Assembly: GCA_000727475.1 (NCBI GenBank)
Contig: KL647293.1
Location: forward strand, 845,216-909,215
Source: Sarcocystis neurona
Lineage: Eukaryota; Apicomplexa; Conoidasida; Eucoccidiorida; Sarcocystidae
Reading direction: 5' to 3'
DNA length: 64,000 nt
Shown: one piece after another, positions 47,171 to 60,000 of the stretch
Position numbering within the stretch: position 1 is the stretch's first letter
Layout of the letters: every line of letters begins with the position of its first letter
The notes under the pieces: model-generated
What the model saw: the letters and a program-made list of their open reading frames with translations, nothing else
Told to the model about the DNA's origin: nothing
Database searches by the model: none
Position numbers and translations under genes: made by a program

Positions 47171-50100
47171 ATGGCTGATGATACGTGCACAGTAACGGTG
47201 ACGGACTACACAGGACACCGGGAAGGCGGGTCTCCGGGTACTCTACAGCTGCAGGCCGTCAGCATGGAGCTGACGATGTTCGAGATAAGAGAGCTTATTT
47301 GTGGACAGAAAAACGACCCGACTATTACGGCAGCTAACACAGTGCTGTACATGGGAAAAAATGTGCTGGAAGATAAGAAGAAGCTTAAACTGTACAACCG
47401 ATCGCGTAGAACGCACCTAGCGCTGGAACTACATGATCTCGTGCAGATCAACATCACCGTGAAAACTCTCCAGCGTAAGTCTTTCGGGAAATGCAGGCAG
47501 AAAAGCAGAAGGCCGTCGAGATGAAAAAAGAGAGGATAATTCGAAACCACGAAGAGCAAGCAAGCAGCGAAACAATGCCCGAGAAGAAAAAAGACAGCTT
47601 TGTTCATATGCACGGGTGGACGTGCACTTATTTCGCTCTTATCTGAAGCACTGGGCTGCGGCTGATCCGCAGTGTATATGAACTACCAACAACACACGTT
47701 TGCCGTTTTCTCGTCGTCCCCATTATTATGGTCTTTTTCGCAGCCAGTAGCCCTCGACGGTTTAAGCGTGTAACGACAAAACAGTCCAGACACCAGCACA
47801 TGTACGTGTGTATGTATTTAAGATACGTATAGGTGAATACATGCGCATATACGTAGAAATTTGTATACGTGTTCTTGTACCCGTTTCACCGATCCATGGT
47901 TGCGCACGCGCAGGTTTTTTAACGCTTATTACTGTCTAATATTGTTGACAGCATTCTACTATGGAACCCTGTAGCTCCGCGTGTGCAGCTAGATGTGCAT
48001 CTGCATGAGGATGTTCTCACTGCGCGTGAGGGGTGCGCGTCACGCGGGTGTTCTGCTCAAACCCATCGGTAGTGGTACTCTGTGAGAAGAGTACATGTGG
48101 CCAGAATAGCGGTAGGTGTATACCTATAGTAAAATTCGTGCTGCTGCACACATCCTCGTCTTCTTCCGCCTACTAGAAGTTTCGCGGTGCGGTGCGTTGT
48201 CTTGTGCTGATGCAGAGTGCGGGAAGGGGAGGTGCGTCGCTGTGCCTTTGTGGGCATTTTGCTGTCGGCAGAAGATTCCGTTGAAAGTGCCTGACTACCA
48301 GACAGTTGGATACCTTCGTAGGGAAGTGGCCAACGAGCTGGGAGACCCTGAGGGGTAGGTTTACACGTAGGTGTTTCAATCTCGGAAGTGTTCACCAGTC
48401 AGGTACTGGGTCGTTGAAAAAGCCGGGGGAAAATTTCGCACATATATACGTGCCTCAGTTTGTATAGGCAGGTGTGCACACACGTGAATGTGACCCTGCG
48501 TACGAACACATACACATACGTATAAATCCAACCATGCACACAGGTGCACCCATGTCTGCACCAGCATACAAACAAATCTACGTATACACCTATCTACGTA
48601 TATACACTCACATGCGCAAACGGTACTTTAGTGTCTGACTGCGAACCCTGCTTTGACCCAAACGGCTCCTTCTAAATACTATTAGAGGTCGGCGTAATCC
48701 ACCCCATCACGCTTGTACGTACGTTTTAGTGTATACTGTATCCGTCTCGAATAAGCGCCTTCAGCAGAAACTGTCGAAGAAGATCATCTCTCCTGTCGGC
48801 TCTTCCTGCGGCTTCTCTTTTGTTTGTTGCACCTCCAGGCCCACGTGCAGAGCGTGGTTGTTTGTCTGCGGCCCATCTGCGTCTTTCTGTATGTGTGGGT
48901 GGGTGCGGATTTCCATCTTTCTCTAGATGCACACGCCTTTCTGTCTTTATATCTACGTATTTGTGTCCGCACGTCCGGGTTCGTAGAGACGTGTACCTTT
49001 GCACATACTCTCCGGTTATCGTGCCCTCACATTCAACCAGGTACACGCTTCTGAACGTACTTGTGTAAGCGTGGACCTGGACGAAGTCGCGAGCTGACCT
49101 GCGAAGGTATGTGTGTAGACTCACATTTGTGACCCGGCACAAGAAAACAGGCATTCGTGGGCTGGTTTGCTCGTTTTAAAGTGGGCAGCTACCGATGTGC
49201 CAAATGTTTCTGCATCGCACGTGTACTTATGTACAACAGACATGCAGCCGCATATGTATATACATATATATATATATATATACTCGCATCATCGGCATCA
49301 CATTCATCGTGAAATATATAAATATAGAGGTACCTGCGAGAACCTGGGCAGCTGGTATGGCGCTATGTCGGTTTCTGTGTGCCCGGTCACGTACACACAA
49401 GGTGCAGCAGGATTTGTTTGTGTATGCTCGGCTGCCAAGAAACGAATACACGTGTAGGTAGATACATGTGTTTGTATCTACGTACGTGCGTACGTATGTT
49501 ATAAGTGTCTCCAGACAGGTGGCACTGCATAGACACCGTGCTGCTTCTTTTCTTTTCCTTTTTCCTCCACGTAGGGGCGCCTGTCGCACAGCTGTGTCTA
49601 CATTTTCACTGCGTGTTTAGCTCCCGTTTCTTTTCCCGCGGAGCCGGAAATTGCACGATGCTTTACTCGCGTGTGCATGTGTATATTTGTGTATATGCGT
49701 GTATACATAAATATACATATATATATACACACAGATGTACACACACAGACGTACATGTACATATGTACGTATGTATGTATAAGGATATGTATCTATGTAT
49801 GTACGTACATTTGTATATGTATCTTGAGACGCACTTGGTGTGTCCTGTAGAGACGAGATTTCCTTATCTGCAGTAGCGTCTGCTTCTGTCGGAGCTTTTT
49901 GCACTTGTCCTTTTCTGCGTGTCACTGTCTACATGCTGTTTTTCTTGCTGTCGCCACTCACCTTCTAACTCATGTACATATGTCGATATCTGTGCTGTGT
50001 AATGCTGTTCTTCTCTGGGCAAGTGTCTAGCATTTTTCCTGCCACTACTGCTGTGTTTGTTGTGGTTGAATCTGCTTTGCAGCCACCCTGCTGCAAAGAT

Positions 50101-50578
50101 TCAGCTCTACTCCCGCGGGGCCCTGCTGGACGATGATTTGCAAACCCTTCGCGAAGCAGGTTTGACGGATGGCTCTACGGTAACGGTGCTCGTTCGTATC
50201 TGTTTCTTCCGCAGAAAGTCTACTGATGGAATGCAGACCACAGATGGGGACACTAGCAGCAGAAGCCCTGGTGAGGCACCTGCTGCTGCTGAGGCACTTG
50301 TTGCTGAGGCAGCTGCTGCTGCTGAGACACCTGCTGCTGAGGCACCTGCTGCCGAGATACCTGCTGCTGCTGAGGCACCTGCTGCTGCTGAACCGGTGCC
50401 GCCGAGTCAAGGTGAGCAGCCGCAGGCCGCCTCGGACTTTGCTTCTCCTGCTCCAGAGACAGGAGGAGGAGAGGGAGAGCACCACGAGGCTGCAGGCGAA
50501 GCAGCGCCTGAGCCAGCTGAGACACCAGCAGTGGCAGAAAAGGATGTAGAAGCAGCGGGAGAAGCGGTTTCATCCTAG
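47171..50578 (+). CDS. tandem ubiquitin-like domain protein with Ala/Glu/Pro-rich tail, 3 exons
   Basis: Exons 47171-47474, 48216-48354 and 50083-50578 give 312 residues in consistent phase. The start is ATG in CGGAAATGGCTGATG. Domain 1 (about residues 5-90) contains TLQLQAVSMELTMFEIREL and VLYMGKNVLEDKKKLKLYN, a degenerate ubiquitin fold. Domain 2 begins NITVKTLQ, strikingly like the start of ubiquitin, and continues KIPLKVPDYQTVGYLRREVA (exon 2) and KIQLYSRGALLDDDLQTLRE then GLTDGSTVTVLVR (exon 3). The tail repeats AEAPAAA/AETPAAE units and ends GEAVSS. There is no terminal Gly-Gly, so it is not a conjugated modifier; Ubl domains of this kind usually bind the proteasome, p97 or similar partners. 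The 48216 acceptor inserts about 18 residues between two strands of domain 2. Acceptor 48272 would suit the fold better but is out of phase with the GTAAGT donor, so this join is uncertain. Confidence 0.7.
50270..50400 (+). repeat. GCTGAGGCACCTGCTGCT-like coding minisatellite
   Basis: Imperfect 18-21-base units encode Ala-Pro-Ala-Ala-(Ala)-Glu in the tail of the ubiquitin-like protein. They occur between residues SPGE and VPPSQ. Copies differ by insertion of CTG triplets, so length polymorphism is likely. Confidence 0.75.
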
Positions 50579-51814
50579 AGGGCAAGACCTGGAGTTGCGG
50601 GCGCAGCGATAACAGCTGAGGGCCAGCTCCAGAGAAGGAACTACCCCCCGGCAGCAGAAGCAGCAGCAACTCCTCTCGGCAGCAAGACCAGCTGCTGCAG
50701 CACAGTAGGTGTGGTAACAAAGCACCAGGAGGAGGGGGGCAGCACGTTGAAAATACCGAATTAAGACAGCAGCTTTTGTACTTGCTGACTAATCTGAGCA
50801 GGCCTAGTTTCAAGGCGGCGTCTGCCAGTAGTTAGGTGTACCTGCGCGATGGTAGAGGATCTGCGCAATCGCCGCAGCGATTTTGGCGTTCTGTCAGAGG
50901 GTGCGTACAGGAGCATCCCGCTTTTAGGGACGACAGGGACAGAGGCTCCTCCGCAGCAGCAGCGGAGGGTAGCACGCGGTTTGCGTCCGACGGCAACACA
51001 GCCTTTTCATAATGGCGCACGTGTTCATTCTATGCAAGCGTCGCTATGTTTTCGCACCGACGGTTTCGTAGGTGTGCGTATGTTTCTAGATGTGAAGTGC
51101 TTGCCCAGCCTGAGATCGTAAAAAGTCAAACGAGGACGCAGGACGAGGACGCAGGTGTGTCGACTGAGAGAGAAACGCATGCAGGCAACAGGAAGAAGAG
51201 GAACACGTCTTAATGCACACGTGTATATGTGTGTACACGTGTATACGTACAAATTAAGAAAGAGATACCGTGTATGGATATATGTACATGTCTGGGGACA
51301 CCCGAGGTGTGGGCATTCTTGTGTGTATCGTTTCGTACGATAAGGGGGAGTTACCGAGAGGGTGAGAAAACAAATGTTCTACCTACATATATATATATAT
51401 ATATGTATATGTATGCCCAAGGAACTGCATGGTGATTGCTCAGGGACACACTTGCAGAAACGTACACATGTATAGTGTATATCGGGGGCGCTTGTCCCCT
51501 ATAGCGGGACGTACGCTTAATGTAGAAAATGGTCGTGAATATTTCTGCTGAGCGTAAGAAAGAGGCTCGAAGGTATGCTTGAAGGGGTACCTGTACGTAC
51601 TCACGTGGATACACGTCTACAAGTAGTATGGATTTTACCATCAATGTGATTTCTTGTATCGTAAGATAACCAAGGAATCTGTGTTCAAAACTTGTTGCGA
51701 GACGTAAAGAACTGATTTGGAAGGCAGTGCGAAGTCTAGAGTGAAAAACTGTGGAAATTGAACAGGAGCTACTAGCCGGACGGCGGAAAGGGCAGCAGTA
51801 GGGCGGGCTGGCAC
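50579..51814. other. 3' flank of the ubiquitin-like gene; no gene seen
   Basis: Contains CAG-rich DNA to about 50705 that continues the exon's bias after the stop, microsatellites near 51385-51405, and no exon I can support on either strand. Confidence 0.5.
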
Positions 51815-52424
51815 ATGTCTACTCTGGCCGTGTTTCCGGAGCTGGTGGAGATCTTTTTTCATCCGTCGTCCCATTTTGTAGGCACTCCAGTGCCTCTTGT
51901 TTGTAGCGTTTCTGTACCCTCGTCTCTTTTTATTTCTTACGTCTACCCTCCTCGCACAGATCACACTTCAATCGCTAACCATCACACCCTCAGGTACTCT
52001 GATCTTGTAGACAGCCGTCAATTTGCACGAAGCTCCACCCACCCGTGCACAGTTTTCTACCATTCTTCGTCTCAGTGTCCTCCACTATTTATGCACTACC
52101 GCAGATTCGCGTGCACACTTCCGTTTCATTCCGTAGGTTTCCATTTGTTTTCCGGTGGCATACGGTAGTATCCTCTCCGTACCCCACATTTGTACTTTTC
52201 CATTTGGTGAGCAACAAATGCTCGCCCACGTCTGCGGCTTTCTCTCCGCCTTTCCCACGAAGGTGGCCACGACATTCCGTATAGATCAAAGGAACGAGAC
52301 GTTCCAACACTACTGGGGGAAACGGGTTTCGAATAATTATTGTAACTTTCAAAAACGCACTTCCCGAATTGCGGAGGACGAGTCAGTAAAACTTCAAAGG
52401 AGCGCCGACGAAATACTGCATTAA
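51815..52424 (+). CDS. candidate plus-strand exon(s), unrecognised
   Basis: Two overlapping open frames share ordinary, non-repetitive residue composition. One covers about 51950-52090 (HTLRYSDLVDSRQFARSST). The other is at 52155-52424 (EQQMLAHVCGFLSAFPTKVA, RIDQRNETFQHYWGKR, EDESVKLQRSADEILH) and ends in TAA. An acceptor CCTCGCACAG lies at 51959. The frame change between them needs an intron I could not place. No family was recognised. Confidence 0.3.
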
Positions 52425-52634
52425 CGCACTTACGCAGTCTAGTGACCAATTAAGTAGAGCATTTGAGCTATGCCGTGTCCAAACAAGCAATACCCACACG
52501 CACTTTAGATACTACCTGGCGACGTGACAAGTTACAAAAAAGTTGACAAAGGATAATAGGGTGCTTGTGGATGAGTATCTCTGATATTGTACAAGAGCTC
52601 CAAAGCTTTCCTGGCAGGGACTAACGTGAGCGAA

Positions 52635-52817
52635 ATGAGTACAACACACGTAAGCGGTCGGTGGATACAGCTCGTACTTCCCTCCTGCGTCTGCGTAGTC
52701 TTTATGTTGTTGTTCTCTCTGCTTCGCGTGAATCCTATTCCGAGGACTAAGCTGATAATCTGCGGCTTCTCGTGCTACGCCGCCGTGCTACGTGATAATA
52801 GTGATTACTATTATTAG
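52635..52817 (+). CDS. possible small membrane protein (60 residues)
   Basis: ATG at 52635 opens MSTTHVSGRWIQLV, then a hydrophobic stretch LPSCVCVVFMLLFSLL, a turn with RVNPIPRTKL, and a second weakly hydrophobic run, to a TAG. It could be one exon of a larger gene or a chance frame; the downstream DNA is AT-rich. Confidence 0.2.
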   Translation: MSTTHVSGRWIQLVLPSCVCVVFMLLFSLLRVNPIPRTKLIICGFSCYAAVLRDNSDYYY

Positions 52818-52819
52818 TT

Positions 52820-54070
52820 AATTATTTATTCACTGCATAGTAACTATTTAGTTGTTTTTCTCAAATGTTAGAGAGCGAAGTCTGTAGCGGAGGTCTCTCA
52901 ATGGGAATATGGAATTACATTTGTATGGGGAGTCTCTCATTTATTATATACCAGAACTCTGTAGTCAGTCAACCCCAGGGCTCCAGCAGCGTAATCTGTT
53001 TTCTTTAATGTTTCGAGGTATTCACAAGTGGGAAATTTCCAGAAACTTTATTTGTGGACTACGAAACTGTGTCGGATTCGTTTCAGTGTCACTCAGTGAC
53101 TCAAGAAAATATGTAGCTGATTTATTTAATTCCTGTAGCAACTACGTGCTTCCTCCATAGCAGCTCGCCTGCAGCGAGGTGGCTTTCTGCCTCCGTACTT
53201 TTTACATTTATTGCTTTTGTGTCGTGGGGGAGCAGAACCAAGTTGGTGAGGGCAGCCCAGACACTGGAGGAGAAGTGACTTGTAAATGCGTTACAACGAG
53301 GACATGAAACTGTAGTTTGGCTGAGAGCAGCGAAAACCACCAGTCTGCATGGAAACACTGTCTATGGCATACTAGTATGTTTTTCACGGAATGCTGCCTA
53401 TCCACGTATATTTAAGACTACTACATATATATATATATATATGGCACTACATCGCATGTTTTGTCGTGTATAGACAGAGATATATACACATATATACCCA
53501 CACCCTGCGTTACGTATGCTGACGGACACTATCAGCACCTCTATTTCGAGGCGTTCTACTTTCCCAATAGCTAAGGGACACGCTCCCCTTTCTCATACAT
53601 TTAGGGAGAAAGCGAGGGTTCCACCACGGCGTGAAGGGAGTTCGTAGACCTCTTTCATAAAGACCAGCTACAAACTGTATCACTGCGTGGATGGAGCTCG
53701 TAGACCTCTTTCATAAAGACCAGCTACAAACTGTGTTGCTGTGGATCGCTTGCCTTCCTGATATTTAAAGGTGCTATTTTGAACATTCTTCGCTTATACA
53801 TTAGTGCAGACATCTTCTACAGACAGCACTTGTGTTCGCTTTCTGAGCATACGTGTATACCTACGTGTACACACAGATATACGAACGGTCGGGACGCCTT
53901 CAATACCTAGCTATCGATGATCTCAGTGAGGTTTCTGTCTCCTACTATCCGTATGTTGCCTAACAGCAGTACGCGCTGTGTACTGAATGCGGTCAGAGCC
54001 TTAACACTGTGGAGGAACGGCCGTAGAGCTGGATAGGTTAATGCAACAACTATTTGGGGAGCCTTTGATG
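52820..54070. other. AT-rich intergenic stretch with a 56-bp tandem duplication
   Basis: Low GC compared with the rest of the window. It has a (TA)n tract at 53424-53442 and the duplication at 53637-53734. No supported exon. Confidence 0.5.
53637..53734. repeat. 42-bp direct repeat, period 56
   Basis: GGAGTTCGTAGACCTCTTTC... at 53637-53678 recurs as GGAGCTCGTAGACCTCTTTC... at 53693-53734, with a single mismatch over 42 bases and a 14-base spacer. The near-identity suggests recent duplication. Confidence 0.9.
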
Positions 54071-55015
54071 TCAGACTTTCTTCAGGATTCGTTCTCTGAT
54101 ATTCTGTAGCACAGTTATGAGGCTGCAATGGGACAGAAAGTGGAGTCCCTTCTTTGGGACTATCTTGTCGCCCTTACTCAAGAGCATACACGGTATAGGG
54201 AAAAGAAGTGCAAGTGTCTTGGAGGGCATTCTTCTGAGTGGTGCATCACTTTGAGACGAAGGACGCCCGCAAAAGTAAACGATTAAGTACGCAGAAAGCA
54301 TTGGAACGTGTGTGGGCAGACACTCCAGCATTTGTGACATCCCCTGAGTTTTGTTTCGTACTAAGCTACGCATGTTTACACTTCGATTTGTGCCTGTACA
54401 GTTAAGGTGGGCACCAGCCAAGGGCAGGAGTACTCGTCCGCGCAGGTGAGTTTTTTTCATCCACTGGTCATCCTGAATTGCCTGCACTGTTGAAAATGCA
54501 TGTAGCATTGCACCTTCATGCATGTCGCCTTGCCGAGAAAAAAGTGCAGTGAAGCTTTCCCCGAAGCGGGGTAGGGCAGTTTCAGGAGAATGCAAATACG
54601 CAAAACAGCTGTACACAGCCATAGTGACACGGATGTTATATATATGTATACTGCAGTATACGACTGCGTATGAAAGGGTCCACGTGTGTGTTTGCACACT
54701 CCTCTTTACGGCAACGCATGTGCGATATTCGTGCCTAACCAGGCAGCATCCGCAAAATCTTCCAGCCGCACGCAGGGGCTGTATGGTATCCGTGGAATCC
54801 CACAATCCCTGATGTCCCTGGGCTTTAAAGACATATAAATATATACGTATATATGTCAATAAGTGGTAATAGAGGCGCACACCTCTGTCAGCTGATGGCG
54901 AGGTATCAAGCTTTTCTGCAGAAGCGAAGAAACGCGCGTACACGACAGCTGATGTATGAACTACGGCAATGTACGCATATACCTGTGAATGTGTGTGTAC
55001 ACTGGATTTCTTCAT
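54071..55015 (-). CDS. long minus-strand open frame (314 codons), unrecognised
   Basis: A stop-free minus-strand frame in DNA without CAG repeats, so its length is notable. The central part looks protein-like (SPETALPRFGESFTALFSRQ, AMLHAFSTVQAIQDDQWMKK). The upstream part overlaps microsatellite DNA near 54830-54860 and is probably not coding, so a start at ATG about 54630 (MAVYSCFAYLHS) or a splice acceptor nearby is more likely. It ends NIRERILKKV. No domain was recognised. Confidence 0.3.
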   Translation of the reverse strand: MKKSSVHTHSQVYAYIAVVHTSAVVYARFFASAEKLDTSPSADRGVRLYYHLLTYIRIYLYVFKAQGHQGLWDSTDTIQPLRAAGRFCGCCLVRHEYRTCVAVKRSVQTHTWTLSYAVVYCSIHIYNIRVTMAVYSCFAYLHSPETALPRFGESFTALFSRQGDMHEGAMLHAFSTVQAIQDDQWMKKTHLRGRVLLPLAGAHLNCTGTNRSVNMRSLVRNKTQGMSQMLECLPTHVPMLSAYLIVYFCGRPSSQSDAPLRRMPSKTLALLFPIPCMLLSKGDKIVPKKGLHFLSHCSLITVLQNIRERILKKV

Positions 55016-56588
55016 ACACCTTTATCTAGAAAATCTCCCATATATGTACTTATTGTGCTCTCCCTTGGGTGCACCTTATCATTCAAAACGGCCCCCCTAA
55101 ACTTGAGAGAGGTCACCTCACAAGCCAAATCCCGAACAGTACCCACACGCACTTCAGACTTCAGACGTAAGCAGCTGCGCGTACACACAGCTCGGTATGT
55201 AAGTGTCTATGTGGTTATAATGTACTTCACTGCGTTCAAACACGTACGCATCCACATAAGGACCTATCGCCCTGATTCCAGTGTGCGACACCGGTACGTT
55301 ACGTGAAAAATCGTAGACGCACTCTACACTGCAGCGCCTCCTGGGACACTACTCACCAAAACGAGCCACATGATGGCGAAATATCTTTTCCGGTTCTCTA
55401 TCACTGGATCAACGGAGAAAAGTTCACCATACCCCGTATGTAGAACGGAGCGCATCAACACGGCTACATTACAATGCTGAGCAAATGCAGGAGTAATAAA
55501 TGCATGCACGCACGCAAATGTACGCAGGTAAACCGAACTACTACTTTACACGTGCATACACGATGATTGTATCTATGTTTACGTACACGTGTAAATGTGT
55601 GCTTCTACAGACGTTGGAAGAGTGACACGCTGTAATCACGTAACTGCTTGTCTTACAGATGAAGTAGTCGTCGACAGTGACCTAGACTGTCGGCTCGTCT
55701 GCTTGACGGCGCCATGCGCAGAGGTCAACAAATAATAGAACACTACAAAGCGGCAAAATTTTTTCCAGGATGTATTTATCTCAACAAAGGGAACTGCGTT
55801 GATAGATGACATTGGCTGTTCGCTCAGGCGGACTCACATGCTAGTACAGATTTCCGAACTGATCTCTGCGAAAGCGCTAATTAGTAGCTATCCGTCTTGA
55901 AGACCACCAGCTCACACGAACTGCACCTCAAAACCACTAAAGTGCTTCTGCGAGACTACATATGGACTTTTTCGTATCGACCAGTCGCCTAGACACAAAA
56001 GCAGTGATGACAATAGCTTCACAGAAGCGCCGACGCTGCTCTTCCACCGGCCCGTAGAATGCACAACACGAGCATCAGTTAACGGTCGTCTATTCCACCT
56101 AGAGGAGTATAACATTGTGCCTGAGAATCAGTGCCGAAAAGCCAGGTTAAATCGATACGATACTGCGTGAGCACTGGCGCGCGGCTTTATTTTTTGAATG
56201 AAGTAGCATACATTTTGAATGCGTGGAAAATCACTACGTTTCATCCAGGGAATAGGACACTAAAATGACTGCATCAGAGACCGCATACGCTTGCTAATGT
56301 AATCAAGGCGTGACTCCTTAAAAGAAGCAGCATGCTGGCCAGCTTCTCCACGTTGGAGAATGCTTCCTTAGATGTCAGTACGGAAACATGCAGTCCTTTA
56401 GCTGCCGCTCAAGAGCAGAAGCGACCTACCTTTGTGATCCTCTGGCTTCAGCAACTTCCCGATCTAGCAAAACGCCCAGCTTAGATTACTATTCACTGGA
56501 GAAGTGAAGCCCGCGAAAGTGGCTCCCAAATCTAACTAATGGCGCGGCTGGCATTGCCCTACGTACGTGTAACCTCTCTTTCATTCAG
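55016..56588. other. no supported gene; possible upstream intron of the exon at 56589
   Basis: Short open frames occur on both strands (for example 55912-56115 minus) but have no splice context that I trust. Confidence 0.4.
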
Positions 56589-56809
56589 TGGATGCCTCTT
56601 CCACAGCAGACCACAGTAGCCCTACGCCTCCTCCTACCATCTCCTGGCTAGAAGCAGTAGAGGTGCTAAAGACAAATGCATGGACTTCACGGAAGAAAAT
56701 GCTCCCTATTCTCAAAGCACAGCTGAGAGAAGACTTTTCGTCTGCCACACAGAGACCCAGGCCGCTCCTGCGGCAAATCTCAGTTGTTTCACTTGTGTTG
56801 CCTGTTTGA
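56589..56809 (+). CDS. last exon of an unrecognised plus-strand gene
   Basis: A clear acceptor (TCTCTTTCATTCAG) precedes 221 bases encoding about 73 residues: DASSTADHSSPTPPPTISWL, EAVEVLKTNAWTSRKKMLPI and LKAQLREDFSSATQRPRPLL, then ISVVSLVLPV and TGA. Composition and the acceptor support real coding. It is convergent with the subtilisin gene, with 244 bases between the stops. Upstream exons were not identified. Confidence 0.5.
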
Positions 56810-57053
56810 AACCCATCACGTTGTGAAGTGTGTGGCGGCGTTACGCCGCCGCGACTGTCGATAATGCGTGCACTTCTTTTAGACGATGGTACTGTCGAAA
56901 GATTACCGCACCTCTTTGTCTTCCTTTTTCAAATTCCTAGTTAAGACGCTGTAGTCTTGAGCAACCCTCTTACAGATTCTGAAATGCTGGCCGCTTGCCG
57001 ACAAGGTATTCCTAGTGGGGAGGGTCTCTACTAAATAGTTGGAAAGACAGAAT

Positions 57054-60000
57054 TCAGACGTAAAACGCTGGATAAACACTTACAGCGAGAACAACAACAA
57101 GTAGAAGTAAGGTGGGTGAGGAGCTTCTCCATGAGAAGCTTCCCTGCGGCTGGTAGCCGTTGGGAGGATCAGGGAATTCTGGGGAGTACGCTGAAGGGAT
57201 TGTGTCATAGTAGTGGAGGGCTTTGTAGAAATTGACCACGCCATTCACACGCCCCGCCCCTGTACACGCATCAACACATAAAAAACCAGCTTACAGCAAC
57301 TTCTTGAAGGTAAGGAGGCATGTGCGCTGTCACAAGTGAGTACATGCGCACCTATACGTACTTTGCACATACGTGTATTATATAACGTAAGAAGTCCGAG
57401 AACCAAAGGTATCCTGGACATGTTCGGATCCTCAAGCAAACGTGCCGAAGCGTATGCGTATCTGTGGTATAGGAAATCCACAAAAGACAATCTTTACTTC
57501 CTCCGCTGATCATGCCTCCCTCGCTTATGCGAACACAAAGGAGGCGCCACGTCAGTGCAGAAAGGCTACCTCCACAAAAGGGACAATTGTTACCTGCAGT
57601 GGCATATACAACAGTTATGCTGCTCAATCGTATGGCTGCCTGACAATTTCACCTCGCGAAAGAAATCTGCGTACACACACATACCTATATGTGCTCCTGA
57701 GACAATGGTGGTGTACAGCCTTCGAACAGCAAATGACCGACTCAGATCAATTCTCAATGATTAAAAGAAACCAGCGTAAGGTCCGAGATCCATTGCCCAA
57801 TGTCTGCTGCATCGCATCGCTCGCGTCGAAATATGCACGTGCACAGAATTATTCGCAATAGTATCGGACACAACGACGCATGTATTCCGATAAAGTGAGT
57901 GGATGATATATTTCCGTTTCTGCCTGATACGATTTATCTTTACTTATGTTACATGCATTTGTTTACCTGCAACTCCACGCGAGCCGGTGACAGAGTACAT
58001 GATAGCTTCTTTGACCCGTAAACTCTTTTTCTGGGTGCTGGCGACCCACCCAATTGGCTGGGTAATCTCGAAATGAGTCCACAAAGCTGCAGCTATTCCC
58101 GACACCATTGGCGCAGCGAATGATGTGCCGTCAATAAACTCGTAACCTATAACAGCAGCAACATCATCCCCCACAGCAGGCCAAACACGGCCCACAACGA
58201 GTGGGCACACTCGTGATCAGACTGAAGTTTGTGTGCGAATACCAGAAGCCTGTACCACTCACGAGCAGCAATAGCCACAGTCAACGCTGCAGCTACAGCA
58301 GCTTCCGCAGCAAAACGCCACACGTACCTACGACTATACCGTCCAATCAGACGAGGCTGGACATACTTGTGGAGAGCTTTTCAGACAACAAGATGTTCTA
58401 ATGGCAAAAAGGGTGACGTGGAAAATGTACTCTTTGGATTGAAGGACGTGAAAACTGAAGATTAAAGTGTAAGCACTGCAAACAGGACGACAGTTCCTAC
58501 TAAGAATCATCGGAACCCCGCGGCTTTTCCACAACCAGCGCGCAGCAAGCACATCATCTAAAGACAGACTATCCTAACAGCATTCACGAACGCGCACCGA
58601 CACACACACACACACACGCACAATATGTACACAAACGATTTTTCGTGGTTATCAGAAGAAGTCACGCAAAGCATGTGGAAGGTTGAGAATGCATCCAGGA
58701 AAAAAAGTCAACCACAGAATGTTATGCATTCTTATATGATATTTTAAAACCACGACAACGTCTTACGCACCTTCCAGAACTCGTAAACTGATGCCCTCTG
58801 GTAGACGCAATGATGCTAACACGGTACACTTCAACAATTGCATCCGCGCACGTGATCACGAATGCGAACAGCCATACAGGCACATCGGACGCCGCAGGTG
58901 AAGGCAGATATCAAGCAGCTACAGTATGTGGTCTAGTAATCTTCACGGAAGTTGGGCGATGTATCACAAGTGTACGTCACGAGTTGAGTCTACGTAACAA
59001 TCATAAGGAGAGCACTCTGTACTTGCTGCATACAAAAGGAACACCTTACAGTGTTTGCATGTCTTTCCTCCGTTATTAGGGGCTTTGTTGGTGCCCACGA
59101 AGATGCTCTTTCCGGGCGCGTAAACATCGACACCTTTTTTCCCATAGTTTGAAAAAGAAGTGCGATATCCTGCCACGTCGTTCGCCCCCACATTCAGAAT
59201 ACCATCTAGATCAAAGGCACCCGGTGTGAACCTACAGCACAGGGAAAAGCAAGCTGCCATGCACACATAAGTGCGACTGGACCTTATAGCTATGCGTACA
59301 TGATCTAGTTTGCTCCCCTAGGCACTTTCACGTGACGAGTGAGTACAGCAGCAAAAGCGCGTCGTCCTTTCCTTGGAGAAGAAGGTCTGCACAAGATGTG
59401 CCGCAAAAGTATAACTTCATGACCGCGACGACGAAAAAGCATCGCAGAGCGGCATTCTTCCCTGGAACAGGACATCTGCGCTAGATATCGCTCAAAAGTA
59501 CAGCTCCACAAACGCGAGGACAGAGGCCTACACGAGGCACAACACAAGCCTCTTATGTCAACAACTTCTTCCTGTTCTACTTCTGTCTACGTTTTGTTGC
59601 CCCCCCGTATGAGGTCTTTCGCTACGTTGCGGAAATGATGCCTCTGTGTGAAGAGACGACGAAATGTGCTGAGCTAGAAGACAAACGCAAACTAGACTAT
59701 GTGACCAGGTGACATGATATGCTGAATTAGGAGACAACTGTGAACTAGGCCAACCGATGCCTACCCGTTTGGTTGACGCCTCAGATGTCTCATTTCTACG
59801 GTGTCCGCAGCGCAGACCTTGTGACAAAATTGTGATTTTTCTTAATTCTGGTATTGGGAAGATGCCTGCTGTAGTCATTTCGGGCTCTATTTTGTTTCGT
59901 GGCTTCCGCAAATGGAGAACTTGGTGCACGCAGTGAACCGACAACTACCGCTGTTGCGAGGAGCGCAACTAAGTCTGCCGCCCTTATGCACCTGCAGGCA

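Noticed and set aside
48726..49154. 142-codon minus-strand frame
   Set aside because: Lies within intron 2 of the ubiquitin-like gene, lacks splice context and domain resemblance, and ends in a biased charged region.
59558..59944. 128-codon minus-strand frame inside the subtilisin gene
   Set aside because: The flanking exons 60351-60241 and 59231-59050 join in phase and restore the family sequence without it, so it is intronic.
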